Positions 7,338 through 15,765 of a stretch of 64,000 nt of DNA are shown one piece after another. The position numbers and the translations under genes are program-made. The stretch's first letter is position 1; each line of letters opens with the position of its first letter. The notes beneath the pieces are model-generated. The model was not told where the DNA came from. It worked only from the letters and a program-made list of their open reading frames with translations, and did no database searches. This DNA comes from an uncultured Oscillospiraceae bacterium. Its GTDB lineage: Bacteria; Bacillota; Clostridia; Oscillospirales; Acutalibacteraceae. Location of the stretch: assembly GCA_958366985.1 (NCBI GenBank), contig CATXDC010000001.1, positions 186,001 to 250,000 of the forward strand. The letters are read 5' to 3'.

Positions 7338-9341
7338 TTATATAAGTTTTATTATAGAAAATACCCTTAAATTTGAGATCCTTAGTTCTGTTTTTTCAGG
7401 AGCACTGCTTTTAATATAAACAGAAGTATTTGTATCAGATAACATCTTAATATCAGTAAATTTACCTTTCAATGTTATACTAATATTATCCAGCGGGTAA
7501 ACTGGAGTTTTATCCTGTTGATTTATAATTGCCAGATAATTCTCACCATCCTTTTCCCAACGTACAATTTCAGTAAATGCAGGAGCATTAGATTCAAAAA
7601 TACGTATCTGCTCTCCAAGCAATGAAAGAATCATATTGGCAACAGCTTGTTTGCAGTTGTGTGACTGGGTAAGTTCAAGTGGTGACGCAACCCACATAAC
7701 ATACCCCTTTCCCCTTTTTACTTTAGTGATCGCAGGCAGATTGGTTGAAATTCCTGGAGGATCAGAATGTATCGCCGCAAAATCCTGTTCACTGCGCAAT
7801 GTATAAGGATAAGTTAAGGTTGCGAGAACTTCTGTATTTTCATCTTTTATTTTTGCTTCAATTGCAGTATGTTCAACAGGATAAGGACTTTTATCATCAA
7901 AATGATTCATTACTTTTTTGAATTTTTCCTGCGGATTTATATAACAATAGGTATATTTACTTATTTTCTCTGGTATAACACCTACAAAATCCGCAAAAGC
8001 TTTGTTATTACCGAGAGCACCCGTGACAAAAACATTGCCTCCGTTTTCTGTATACTTACGTATTTCGTTGAGCTCATAATCGGTTATTTCCTGAGCATCA
8101 GCAATGCAAAGTACTTTTGATTTTAATCCTGAAATATTTTTGCTGCCTACAACATCAAAGGCTATATTGTTTTCACGGAGAATATCAGCAATTAACATAG
8201 GCGATTTTATAAAATTATCATTGACCTTATAATTTGTATTGTACCAAACAGCAACATCGCTTAACAAATTTCCGGAAACATATTTCTCCAAAGGTTTTGT
8301 TATACTAAACACCTGTCGTATTGCACCGTAATACATATTCTCCGTAATTGTACCATCCGGGTTCATGGCATCGCATATTGAAAATGCTCCATTATGTACA
8401 AGTGCTGTAACACTATGAATAAGCAAATCCTCCATTGTTCTTGATACAGTATGAAAATACAAGTTATTGTCACACCTTGAAGTGATATAACAAAACGGTT
8501 TGTTTTCTGTAACGTTATTATAATACTTACACATAAAACTCTGTTGTGCGTATCCACCATAATAATCTCCGCCGGCATAATCTGAACAAACCATATTTTC
8601 TTCGGTATTACCATTAATCCAACTGAGACCTATTCCCGCCATATTATGCTCAACCGATATATTGGGATTAACTTTCTTTATTGCATCAGTATTTGCTTGC
8701 ATAAACTCCTGAATCCATCTCTGTCTTGCATGGATATATTCACGCCATATAGGTTTACTAAAATTATATATACGAGGGATAAATTTACCAGTCTCTTTAA
8801 AAAATTTTTCTGTACAATGCTTGCAATAACACGGATAAGGCCAAAATGGCATATCTAAAAACATTCCGTCAAACTCATATTTTTCAGCAAGCTCAGTGAG
8901 AATATCACTGCAATATTTACGGTAATCAGGATTATTGTGACAAACAAGACCATAACGGTTTACTTTTCCTGGCAATGTAAGACGTGATGATGTTCCAATT
9001 GCATTACGAAGTCTCCAACTTTTATGATGTTCATAAGCGTAATTGTCATAAATTTGAGAAAAATACACAATAACATTTATGCCGTTCTCATGGCATTTTT
9101 TAGTCATCTCACCTACATAATCAAGGTTTCTTTTCTCCAATACTTTGTGCATCTTTCCGTACTTACTAGGCCAATAATGAAGACCTACATGAGATTTTGC
9201 CTTGACTACCACACTGGATGCATCCGCCTGCTTTAAACATTCAACAAACCTATCAACATCCAATTTAGAAAGATAGACTTCATTTGTATCATTCAAATGC
9301 ATATCCATAAAAATTCTTCTATAATCATGTTCGTACCACAT
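7338..9341 (-). CDS. GHL6-like putative glycoside hydrolase with beta-galactosidase-trimerisation-like region
   Basis: Probable cytoplasmic glycosidase of about 667 aa; no signal peptide. The N-terminal half resembles the hypothetical glycosyl hydrolase 6 (GHL6) TIM barrel related to alpha-L-fucosidase/GH42 folds: FDGMFLDMPFWPYP (Asp163) followed by CYCKHC (Cys171, 173, 176), and ISVEHN (Glu231) are candidate active-site or metal-binding positions. The middle (about 370-500) looks like the class I glutamine-amidotransferase-like trimerisation domain of GH42 enzymes, with TENGGNVFVTGA; a beta-rich tail follows. The open frame runs 37 codons further upstream, but the ATG at 9341 has GGGAG at 9 bases and the longer version would start with an unlikely hydrophobic stretch. 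It is transcribed alone. The substrate is unknown. Confidence 0.65.
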   Translation of the reverse strand: MWYEHDYRRIFMDMHLNDTNEVYLSKLDVDRFVECLKQADASSVVVKAKSHVGLHYWPSKYGKMHKVLEKRNLDYVGEMTKKCHENGINVIVYFSQIYDNYAYEHHKSWRLRNAIGTSSRLTLPGKVNRYGLVCHNNPDYRKYCSDILTELAEKYEFDGMFLDMPFWPYPCYCKHCTEKFFKETGKFIPRIYNFSKPIWREYIHARQRWIQEFMQANTDAIKKVNPNISVEHNMAGIGLSWINGNTEENMVCSDYAGGDYYGGYAQQSFMCKYYNNVTENKPFCYITSRCDNNLYFHTVSRTMEDLLIHSVTALVHNGAFSICDAMNPDGTITENMYYGAIRQVFSITKPLEKYVSGNLLSDVAVWYNTNYKVNDNFIKSPMLIADILRENNIAFDVVGSKNISGLKSKVLCIADAQEITDYELNEIRKYTENGGNVFVTGALGNNKAFADFVGVIPEKISKYTYCYINPQEKFKKVMNHFDDKSPYPVEHTAIEAKIKDENTEVLATLTYPYTLRSEQDFAAIHSDPPGISTNLPAITKVKRGKGYVMWVASPLELTQSHNCKQAVANMILSLLGEQIRIFESNAPAFTEIVRWEKDGENYLAIINQQDKTPVYPLDNISITLKGKFTDIKMLSDTNTSVYIKSSAPEKTELRISNLRVFSIIKLI

Positions 9342-9460
9342 ATTGTTTTTCTCCCAGTCTTTTATTTTGCTCTTTGTATTGTTATACAAAAATATATATT
9401 TCATATAAAATAAGCAAATCAAAATCTTACTTTTTGTAAATCCCGTTTGCAAGCAGAATT

Positions 9461-9489
9461 AATATATCATAACAAGAATAGCTTTTCAA
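9461..9489 (-). promoter_or_regulatory. SigA-type promoter of the GHL6-like gene
   Basis: Minus strand TTGAAA, 17-base spacer, TATATT, with TGA before the -10. It sits about 120 bases before the chosen ATG. Confidence 0.75.
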
Positions 9490-9505
9490 TGTAAAAATGA
9501 AAAGC
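9481..9505. promoter_or_regulatory. Inverted repeat overlapping the -35 (candidate operator)
   Basis: Perfect arms GCTTTTCA (9481-9488) and TGAAAAGC (9498-9505), 9-base spacer, covering the -35 of the glycosidase promoter. The size suits a dimeric repressor that responds to sugar, but the regulator is unknown. Confidence 0.45.
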
Positions 9506-9562
9506 AACAATTAAATCTTCATAAATAAAATAATTTTGTAGTACAAAATCTAGATAAATAAA

Positions 9563-9597
9563 AAATCCTACGTACAGAAATTCCATACGTAGGATTT
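9563..9597 (-). terminator. Terminator of the carboxyltransferase operon
   Basis: 12-bp perfect stem (AAATCCTACGTA / TACGTAGGATTT), 11-base loop, followed on the minus strand by TTTATTTAT. It lies 32 bases past the stop of the OadA-like gene. Confidence 0.88.
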
Positions 9598-9628
9598 AAA
9601 AAATTACATTTTATTAAAACCGGATGAA

Positions 9629-11026
9629 TTAAACGGGATGAACTTTATTCTCTATATCAAGATGTTCTCCGTCAATTCCGTATTTTTTGTTACGTCTCTT
9701 CTCAAAGAACTTAACAGCAACCTGTCCGAACTGAGCATATGAAAGGATATCCTCATCCTGCTCATAATACTCGTTTATTTCGCTGCGGAACTTATCGAGC
9801 TCAGGCTTGAGAAGATCTGCAGGACGACAGTCGATGATAGGATCGTCACCGACAATCTTCTTTCTGAATTCCTCATCGATGGGCATGGGAGTTTTACCGT
9901 ATTTACCGGCAACCATATCCTTGAATTCTTTAGTTACCATCTTGTAGCGCTCACCCATAATTACGTTGAATACTGACTGTGTACCAACGATCTGAGATGT
10001 GGGTGTAACAAGAGGCGGATAACCTGAATCCTCACGAACACGGGGAACTTCACGAAGAACCTCTTCAAGCTTGTCAGCCTTACCGGCCTGCTTAAGCTGT
10101 GAAACAAGGTTTGAAAGCATTCCGCCGGGAACCTGATAAAGGAGTGTATTAGCGTCAACGCCAAGCATCTTAGTATCAAGAAGTCCGCTTGCAATATACT
10201 TTTCACGAAGAGTGTTGAAGTAGTCTCTGATAGCAGTAAGCTTTTTAATGTCAAGACCTGTATCGTACTCAGTGCCCTTAAGAGCAGCTACCATGGACTC
10301 TGTAGCCGGATGTGAAGTACCAAGTGCCAAAGGTGACATTGCAGTATCAATTCCGTCTGCACCGGCCTCAATAGCCTTAAGGTGAACCATAGAAGCAAGT
10401 CCTGATGTATAGTGAGAATGGATCTGAATCGGAACCTTAACATTCTCTTTAAGAGCCTTAACAAGCTCGCTTACACCATAAGGAGTAAGAAGACCAGCCA
10501 TATCCTTAATGCAGATAGAATCAGCACCGCTGTTTTCAAGACGCTTAGCATAATCAACATAGTACTGAGTGTCGAAAACAGGACCGGTTGTATAAGAAAT
10601 AGCAGCCTGCATATGTCCGCCCTCTTTTTTAGTAGCCTTCATAGCAGTTTCAAGGTTTCTTATATCGTTAAGAGCATCGAAAATTCTGATTATATTAATA
10701 CCGTTTGCAATTGACTTCTGAACAAAATATTCAACAACATCATCTGCATAATGACGGTATCCGAGCATATTCTGACCACGGAAAAGCATCTGAAGATTTG
10801 TCTTCGGGCACTTTTTGCGGATTGTACGAAGACGCTCCCATGGATCTTCGTCAAGGAATCTAAGGCAGGAGTCAAATGTAGCTCCGCCCCAACATTCAAG
10901 TGAGTAAAAACCGATATCATCAAGCATTTCGAGAGCAGGAAGCATCTCCTCTGTTGTCATACGGGTTGCAATAAGCGACTGATGAGCATCACGCAAAATG
11001 GTCTCGGTTACTTTGATTTTTGCCAT
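9629..11026 (-). CDS. OadA/PycB-type carboxyltransferase subunit (5S-like)
   Basis: Pyruvate/oxaloacetate carboxyltransferase that moves CO2 between oxaloacetate and the biotin carrier. The DRE-TIM barrel shows RDAHQS (12-17), the metal ligands HSH (203-205) and the active-site Lys174 in ICIKDMAG. A PYC_OADA second domain follows, with VTPTSQIVGTQSVFNV. At 465 aa it lacks a C-terminal biotinyl domain, which is instead encoded by the upstream gene 39 bases away. It could be called oxaloacetate decarboxylase alpha, pyruvate carboxylase subunit B or transcarboxylase 5S; the operon context favours the last (see findings). It is the last gene of a three-gene operon. Confidence 0.9.
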   Translation of the reverse strand: MAKIKVTETILRDAHQSLIATRMTTEEMLPALEMLDDIGFYSLECWGGATFDSCLRFLDEDPWERLRTIRKKCPKTNLQMLFRGQNMLGYRHYADDVVEYFVQKSIANGINIIRIFDALNDIRNLETAMKATKKEGGHMQAAISYTTGPVFDTQYYVDYAKRLENSGADSICIKDMAGLLTPYGVSELVKALKENVKVPIQIHSHYTSGLASMVHLKAIEAGADGIDTAMSPLALGTSHPATESMVAALKGTEYDTGLDIKKLTAIRDYFNTLREKYIASGLLDTKMLGVDANTLLYQVPGGMLSNLVSQLKQAGKADKLEEVLREVPRVREDSGYPPLVTPTSQIVGTQSVFNVIMGERYKMVTKEFKDMVAGKYGKTPMPIDEEFRKKIVGDDPIIDCRPADLLKPELDKFRSEINEYYEQDEDILSYAQFGQVAVKFFEKRRNKKYGIDGEHLDIENKVHPV

Positions 11027-11065
11027 TTTATTGCCTCTCTTTCTTTTTTGCAGTTAATAAAAATA

Positions 11066-11449
11066 TTACTGGAGAGAAACCAGAGCAGAACCGGACTCTA
11101 CGCTGTCACCCTTCTGAACATGAATAGCAGCAACAGTTGCGTCATGGGCTGCAACAATATCGTTTTCCATCTTCATAGCCTCAAGAACAACAAGAACGTC
11201 GCCCTTGCTTACTTTGCTGCCGGCAGAAACCTTAATATCAAGAATTGTACCGGGCATGGGAGAAGAAACAACCTCTGCATCAGCGGCAGGTGCAGGAGCC
11301 GGAGCAGCGGGTGCTGCGGGGGCTGCAGCAGGAGCTGCAGGTGCAGGAGCTGCAACAGGAGCGGCTGCAGCAACAGGTGCGCCGCTTGCGTTCTCTTCTA
11401 CCTGAACATCATAAGCCTGTCCGTTAACGGTTATTGTATATCTTTTCAT
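11066..11449 (-). CDS. Biotin carboxyl carrier protein (1.3S / gamma-subunit type)
   Basis: Biotin carrier of 127 aa. A short N-terminal beta segment (MKRYTITVNGQAYDVQVEE) leads to an Ala/Pro-rich flexible linker at about 21-57, then a biotinyl domain with EAMKMEND; Lys93 is the predicted biotinylated residue. This layout matches glutaconyl-/methylmalonyl-CoA decarboxylase gamma and transcarboxylase 1.3S subunits. It sits between the two carboxyltransferase genes, with gaps of 28 and 39 bases, so it should shuttle CO2 between them. The linker is encoded by a GC-richer, repetitive Ala-codon stretch at about 11280-11390 that stands out from the AT-rich surroundings. Confidence 0.93.
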   Translation of the reverse strand: MKRYTITVNGQAYDVQVEENASGAPVAAAAPVAAPAPAAPAAAPAAPAAPAPAPAADAEVVSSPMPGTILDIKVSAGSKVSKGDVLVVLEAMKMENDIVAAHDATVAAIHVQKGDSVESGSALVSLQ

Positions 11450-11477
11450 TTCATTTATCCTCCAAACAAGTTATTAA

Positions 11478-12890
11478 TTATAAGGGCATGTTGGAATGCT
11501 TCTTAGGAAGCTTTGTAACACGTTTTCCGCTCATAACAGAAAGTGCTGCTGCAAGCTTTTCTCTTGTAAGACCTGCATCAATTATATCATCAACTTTTCC
11601 GCTCTGTGCAGCTTTCAAGGGTGATGCGTTAACTGTGCAGTACTCTTTTACAAGCTCGTCTCTGTTCTCGCCTGCTGCAAGTCTGTCATTCATGAGAATA
11701 GCAACAGCAGCATCAGGCTCAAGAGCAGAAATAACTGCATTGGGCCATGCAAGAACCATATCGGCATTTGCGCTTCTGCCAGCTGCAGCAACATAAAGAG
11801 CACCATATGCTCTGCCTGCAACTACAGCAACTTTAACTGTTGTTGCCTCAGCATATGCATGAGAGAGCATTGTAGCATACTTTAAGATTCCGCCGTTCTC
11901 ACTGAGAATACTCTTCTCAAATCCGCAGCTGTTGATGAAAGTAACTACGGGAATTGCGAATGCATCACAGAAACGTACAAAACGTGAAGCCTTTGTGCAC
12001 TCATCAATAAAGAGGCTGTCTGTGAGGCCTACAAAACCAACAGTAGCTCCCTCGAGAGTACCAAGAGCAGTAACTGCACCGTCGCCATATTCTGCCTGAA
12101 GATAAACAACGCTGTCTGCATCGGCAACTGAAGAAATAACAGTTGTCATATCTACAGAATCGATATCCTCAGAAGCTGCACGAAGAACAGCTGCTACATC
12201 TGCATTAACAGAAAACTCAAAAGCAGGTACATCGGAAAGATTGTTCATAGGAAGTCTTGAAATAACATCCTTTGCTGCTGCAACTGCTGCCATATCATCC
12301 TCAGCAGTCAAATGAACTACTCCGGACTGTGCACAGGCAGATGCTGTAGCAATCTCATCCTCCCACTTTTCTGAAGCTTTGAGAACAGAAGGTGCTGTCA
12401 TAAAGAGCTCTGCCTTTTCAGACATAACAACAACATCTGCTCCGCATGCTACCATAGCGGCAGTACCGGCACATGTTCCGGCAATAACAGAAACCTGAGG
12501 AACAACACCGGAAATGTTGTTAGACCAAAGGAGCATATCGCCATATGCACCGAGTGCATCAAACTCCTCTGCAAGTTTAGCTCCGTTTGAATCGTAAATA
12601 CCTACTACAGGCGCACCTGTTTTAACAGCAAAATCATATACCTTCTTAATTTTGTTGGCTTCTGCTGCTCCGACAGCTCCTCCAAGAACATCTTTATTCT
12701 GAGAAAAAGCATATACAGGCATACCACAAACGGTACCGTATCCGCAAACAACACCGGAAGCTGAGTTGACACCGGCGAAAGCATCTATCTCATTAAAGCT
12801 TCCCTCATCAAAAAGAGCAGTTATACGCTTATATGCATCACTGCCGGCAACAACTGAATTTTTTTCTGCAAGCTCGTTGAGCAAACTCAA
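11478..12890 (-). CDS. Acyl-CoA carboxyltransferase family protein (MmdA/12S-like, divergent)
   Basis: Crotonase-fold carboxyltransferase of 470 aa, expected to transfer CO2 between biotin and an acyl-CoA. The two halves show VVGIYDSNGAKLAEEFDALGAYGDML, VPQVSVIAGTCAGTAAM in the N-domain and IPVVTFINSCGF, GILKYATMLSHAYAEAT and VAVVAGRAYGALYVA in the C-domain, in the order of the family. It is more divergent than usual MmdA/PccB, so the acyl-CoA is not assignable. Start is TTG at 12890, supported by GGAGG at 8 bases; a nearby ATG is out of frame. First gene of the operon with the biotin carrier and OadA-like subunit. Confidence 0.85.
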   Translation of the reverse strand: MSLLNELAEKNSVVAGSDAYKRITALFDEGSFNEIDAFAGVNSASGVVCGYGTVCGMPVYAFSQNKDVLGGAVGAAEANKIKKVYDFAVKTGAPVVGIYDSNGAKLAEEFDALGAYGDMLLWSNNISGVVPQVSVIAGTCAGTAAMVACGADVVVMSEKAELFMTAPSVLKASEKWEDEIATASACAQSGVVHLTAEDDMAAVAAAKDVISRLPMNNLSDVPAFEFSVNADVAAVLRAASEDIDSVDMTTVISSVADADSVVYLQAEYGDGAVTALGTLEGATVGFVGLTDSLFIDECTKASRFVRFCDAFAIPVVTFINSCGFEKSILSENGGILKYATMLSHAYAEATTVKVAVVAGRAYGALYVAAAGRSANADMVLAWPNAVISALEPDAAVAILMNDRLAAGENRDELVKEYCTVNASPLKAAQSGKVDDIIDAGLTREKLAAALSVMSGKRVTKLPKKHSNMPL

Positions 12891-12960
12891 AATTCATTCC
12901 TCCATTCTGAAAATTATAATCAAACATTATTACCGCAAACCTCGGCAATATACACCATAT

Positions 12961-12989
12961 ATTTTATACTAAAGTTAAAATTTTAACAA
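12961..12989 (-). promoter_or_regulatory. Promoter of the carboxyltransferase operon with palindrome
   Basis: Minus strand TTGTTA, 17-base spacer, TAAAAT. The perfect 14-base palindrome GTTAAAATTTTAAC (12974-12987) overlaps the -35 and spacer and could be an operator. Confidence 0.5.
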
Positions 12990-12990
12990 G

Positions 12991-13365
12991 TCATAAATTG
13001 CCAAATTTATGACACTTCCCCATTAATATTTCGGGTATTTCCCCTGTATATTCACCATTTGTAAAATTAAAACCAAACGGAAGAGAATGATTGCCCTTTA
13101 CATCGGCGCTGCATACAGCGATATAAGCACCTTTTCCGGCTGCAAAATTAAGAACTGACTTTATAAGTCCTTCTCCGATATAGGGTTTTGAATCGCTGAA
13201 ATCAAGAAATACAATTTTTACAAAAGTGTCCTCAGAAAAGCATACGCAGTTTCCTGCTTCCTCACCGCCTTCAAAAGCAGTATAGGCAATATAGTTATCG
13301 TTTATGTGATCCTTCCCGAGAAGTTCAGATATCTTTTCACTTTCGCTGGGTTTAAATTCTATCAT
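12991..13365 (-). CDS. Small GNAT-like hypothetical protein
   Basis: 124 aa protein I do not firmly recognise. The pattern of an early acidic helix, DNYIAYTAFEGGEEAGNCVCF, then IVFLDFSDSKPYIGEGLIKSVLNFAAGKGA and a late LPFGFNF is suggestive of a truncated GNAT acetyltransferase fold (strand, pocket, helix, F-GF end). No catalytic residue can be named. It overlaps the stop of rluB by one base (TAATG), so it is translationally coupled to it, and lies upstream of the carboxyltransferase operon promoter. Confidence 0.6.
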   Translation of the reverse strand: MIEFKPSESEKISELLGKDHINDNYIAYTAFEGGEEAGNCVCFSEDTFVKIVFLDFSDSKPYIGEGLIKSVLNFAAGKGAYIAVCSADVKGNHSLPFGFNFTNGEYTGEIPEILMGKCHKFGNL

Positions 13366-14108
13366 TATTTTTTCTTCACTTTCATTCCGGCAGAAGTCAT
13401 AAGCTTATGAACTTCGTCATCTGTAAGATTTCTCCACTTTCCCTGAGGCAACATTCCAAGCTTTATGGAACCTATTTTTGTTCTCTTAAGTCTTATAACA
13501 TTAAGTCCGACCGCCTCGCACATTTTTCTTATCTGACGGTTTTTGCCTTCTTCTATTATAAACTCCAAGACGGTGCGTTCGTCTTCTTTTAAAATAACGT
13601 GAACCTGTGCGGGAGCCGTTTTTCCTGAGTCGATTTCAACGCCTTCTGATAACTGCTGTAATTGCTCATCGTCTACATCCTCACGGACAGTTACACGGTA
13701 TGTCTTTGAAACATGATGTGACGGATGAGTCATTGCATTTGCAAATTCTCCGTCATTTGTCATGAGCAGCATTCCTTCAGAATCACGGTCAAGGCGTCCT
13801 ACGGGATAAACACGCTCACCAACATCCTTAACAAGCTGAGCAACACATTTTCTATCCATTTCATCGCTCATTGTAGTAATAAATCCACGAGGCTTATGAA
13901 GCATGATATAACAGTGCTTTTTACTGCCGGATACTTTCTTTCCTCTGACAGTTACAGTGTCCTGTCTCGGATTAAGCTTGTCCCCTACCTGTGCGACACG
14001 TCCATTAATTTTTACGACTCCAGCAGCAATAAGCTCCTCGGACTTTCTCCGTGAAGCTACGCCGCATTCAGATAAATATTTTTGCAGTCTGATTTTCCCA
14101 TCAGTCAT
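13365..14108 (-). CDS. rluB: 23S rRNA pseudouridine synthase, RluB/RsuA family
   Basis: Isomerises a specific uridine of large-subunit rRNA to pseudouridine. An N-terminal S4 RNA-binding domain (RLQKYLSECGVASRRKSEELI, about 7-27) is followed by the RsuA-family catalytic domain with GRLDRDSEGMLL; Asp107 is the nucleophile. EGKNRQIRKMCEAVG and VIRLKRTKIG are the standard C-terminal motifs. 247 aa is typical. Its gene lies downstream of a D-Ala-D-Ala carboxypeptidase gene with 27 bases between, a common order in Clostridia alongside scpAB. Confidence 0.95.
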   Translation of the reverse strand: MTDGKIRLQKYLSECGVASRRKSEELIAAGVVKINGRVAQVGDKLNPRQDTVTVRGKKVSGSKKHCYIMLHKPRGFITTMSDEMDRKCVAQLVKDVGERVYPVGRLDRDSEGMLLMTNDGEFANAMTHPSHHVSKTYRVTVREDVDDEQLQQLSEGVEIDSGKTAPAQVHVILKEDERTVLEFIIEEGKNRQIRKMCEAVGLNVIRLKRTKIGSIKLGMLPQGKWRNLTDDEVHKLMTSAGMKVKKK

Positions 14109-14135
14109 TTTAATACTCCTCTTAATAAGCAGAAC

Positions 14136-15284
14136 TTATCTCTTAAATAATTTTTTCAAAAAGTCCGCTATTCTCTTAAATAATCCTTTTTTCTTTGCTT
14201 CTTTTCTGACTTCCTGAGTGGTGCATTCTGAGCTTTCTCCGGCTACAAGAGTCTGAGAAGCAATTTGCTTACCGTCCAAATAATACCGAACTTCTCCCAC
14301 AGTTTGCCCTTCCTTGACAGGAGCATAGATAAAGTTTTTCAGTAAAATCTCAGATTTAACAGAAATACTTTCACCTTTTAATACAGGATAATAGCATTCT
14401 TCTCCCAAAGACACCGAAACGCAGGTTTTGTCTCCTCCGATAACAGGAACAGTTAAATTAGATGTATCAATCTTCAGTTCCTGCTTATCTACAACAGAAA
14501 AACCATAATCAAACATTTTTGTATGATCGTTCCAGTCATCGGGAGCATTTAAAGTTACTGCTATAAGAGTTACTCCATTTCGTTCAGCCGCTGAAACCAA
14601 GCAACGACCACTTTTTTTGGTGAAACCTGTTTTGATTCCAAATGCTCCGTCATACATAGTGAGAAGCCTGTTGTGGTTTGAAAGCCTTCTCCTATAAGGT
14701 GGATTTCCATATTCTAAAGATATACTGTTAGTTGAACAAATCTTTGCAAATTCCGGATTGCTTACAGCATAAGCGCCGAGAAGTGCCATATCATAAGCTG
14801 TGGAATAATGTTCTGCTGCATCAAGTCCTGACGGAGTGACAAAATTAGTATTCTCCATACCAATTGATTTTGCCTTTTGATTCATTAATTCTGCAAATTT
14901 AGCCGGATAACCTGAAACGACATACGCTGCTGTGTTTGCAGCATCGTTTCCGGATTCCAAAAGCATGCCATAAACTAAGGCTTCACAAGTCACTTTATCT
15001 CCGGGCAGAAGTCCCATTGAAGTCCCTTCAACAGAAGTCATTGCCGAAGTAACGGTAATCTCTTTTTCCGGAGTATTTTCTTCAAGCAACAGCAAAGATG
15101 TCATTATCTTCGTTGTGCTTGCCATAGAAAGCTGCTTGTTTTCATTTTTACCGAAAAGCAGTTCACCGCTTTCAGCGATTATAAGTGCAGCTCCCTCTGC
15201 GGAAACTGAAACTTCATTTGCAGCATACGCCGGAAAACACAAAAAGGAAATCAGAAAAATAAAAATAATTATTCGTTTAATCAC
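14136..15284 (-). CDS. D-alanyl-D-alanine carboxypeptidase (PBP5/DacF-like)
   Basis: Low-molecular-weight penicillin-binding protein that trims the terminal D-Ala of peptidoglycan stem peptides outside the membrane. Signal peptide at 1-21 (ending PAYAA), SxxK motif STTK at 56-59, SGN at 111-113, KTG at 218-220, then a PBP5_C-like beta domain. It ends in a basic amphipathic helix (GLFKRIADFLKKLFKR) that would anchor it to the membrane face. 382 aa is normal. Start is GTG at 15284; its Shine-Dalgarno AGGTGG lies inside the 3' arm of the upstream gerW terminator. Position next to gerW and scpAB matches dacF/dacB neighbourhoods, but the paralogue cannot be fixed. Confidence 0.93.
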   Translation of the reverse strand: MIKRIIIFIFLISFLCFPAYAANEVSVSAEGAALIIAESGELLFGKNENKQLSMASTTKIMTSLLLLEENTPEKEITVTSAMTSVEGTSMGLLPGDKVTCEALVYGMLLESGNDAANTAAYVVSGYPAKFAELMNQKAKSIGMENTNFVTPSGLDAAEHYSTAYDMALLGAYAVSNPEFAKICSTNSISLEYGNPPYRRRLSNHNRLLTMYDGAFGIKTGFTKKSGRCLVSAAERNGVTLIAVTLNAPDDWNDHTKMFDYGFSVVDKQELKIDTSNLTVPVIGGDKTCVSVSLGEECYYPVLKGESISVKSEILLKNFIYAPVKEGQTVGEVRYYLDGKQIASQTLVAGESSECTTQEVRKEAKKKGLFKRIADFLKKLFKR

Positions 15285-15287
15285 AAA

Positions 15288-15325
15288 ACAACCACCTGCC
15301 GATATAACTATATGCAGGCGGTTGT
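15288..15325 (-). terminator. Terminator after gerW that covers the next gene's RBS
   Basis: 12-bp arms (15288-15299 and 15314-15325) with G-U pairs only on the minus-strand RNA, 14-base loop, then TTTGTG. The 3' arm contains AGGTGG, the only plausible ribosome-binding site for the GTG start at 15284. Confidence 0.7.
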
Positions 15326-15339
15326 TGATTTATTAGTTA

Positions 15340-15765
15340 TCAGTCTGCGCTGACAGCTTCTTCAACAGCAGCAGCAACTGCTGTTTCTTCTTTTTCTTTT
15401 TTGTTCTTGTTAATAAGGCTTGTAACCTTATCAAACATATCAGGAACAAGATTTACTGCACGCTCAGCAGCATTATCATAAGCTGTAATATGCTTAATTG
15501 TAACTTCACCGTTGTTGATTACAAGGAAAGCAATGGGAGTTACTGTAATACCGGCTCCGCCTGCTCCGCCAAAAAGCTCGGCATTGGTTTTTGACGGAAA
15601 ATCTGAACCACCGGAAGCAAAACCGTATGTAACCTTTGTAACCGGAATAATAGTTAAACCGCCGTCGGCATAAATCGGGTCACCGATAATCATACTTGTA
15701 TCTACAAGCTGACGAATTTTGTCAATTGTAACCCCTAAGATTCCTGAAGCTGACTGTTCTTTCAT
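15340..15765 (-). CDS. gerW: Sporulation/germination protein GerW (YtfJ family)
   Basis: YtfJ/GerW family protein of 141 aa, in Bacillus needed for germination and found in spores. Family features visible are DTSMIIGDPIYADGGLTIIPV, the Gly-rich VTYGFASGG and GGAGGAGITVTPIAFLVI, and a charged tail. It overlaps the end of the upstream DUF2953 gene by one base, the same pairing as ytfI-ytfJ in Bacillus. A terminator follows. A spore role here is inferred from the family and from sigE/spoIIGA elsewhere in the window. Confidence 0.93.
   Translation of the reverse strand: MKEQSASGILGVTIDKIRQLVDTSMIIGDPIYADGGLTIIPVTKVTYGFASGGSDFPSKTNAELFGGAGGAGITVTPIAFLVINNGEVTIKHITAYDNAAERAVNLVPDMFDKVTSLINKNKKEKEETAVAAAVEEAVSAD

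Noticed and set aside
9342..9452. N-terminal extension of the GHL6-like protein that looks like a membrane segment
   Set aside because: The hydrophobic stretch is rich in rare-looking Lys/Asn runs, lies between promoter and a good RBS, and the shorter start fits the family.
11280..11390. Repeat-like units that might suggest a small CRISPR or tandem array
   Set aside because: They are Ala/Pro codon repeats inside a protein linker, without unique spacers.
11205..11405. Plus-strand Ala/Gly-rich and Gln/Leu-rich open frames opposite the biotin carrier
   Set aside because: They are mirror images of the Ala/Pro linker repeats, have no ribosome-binding site and no family similarity.
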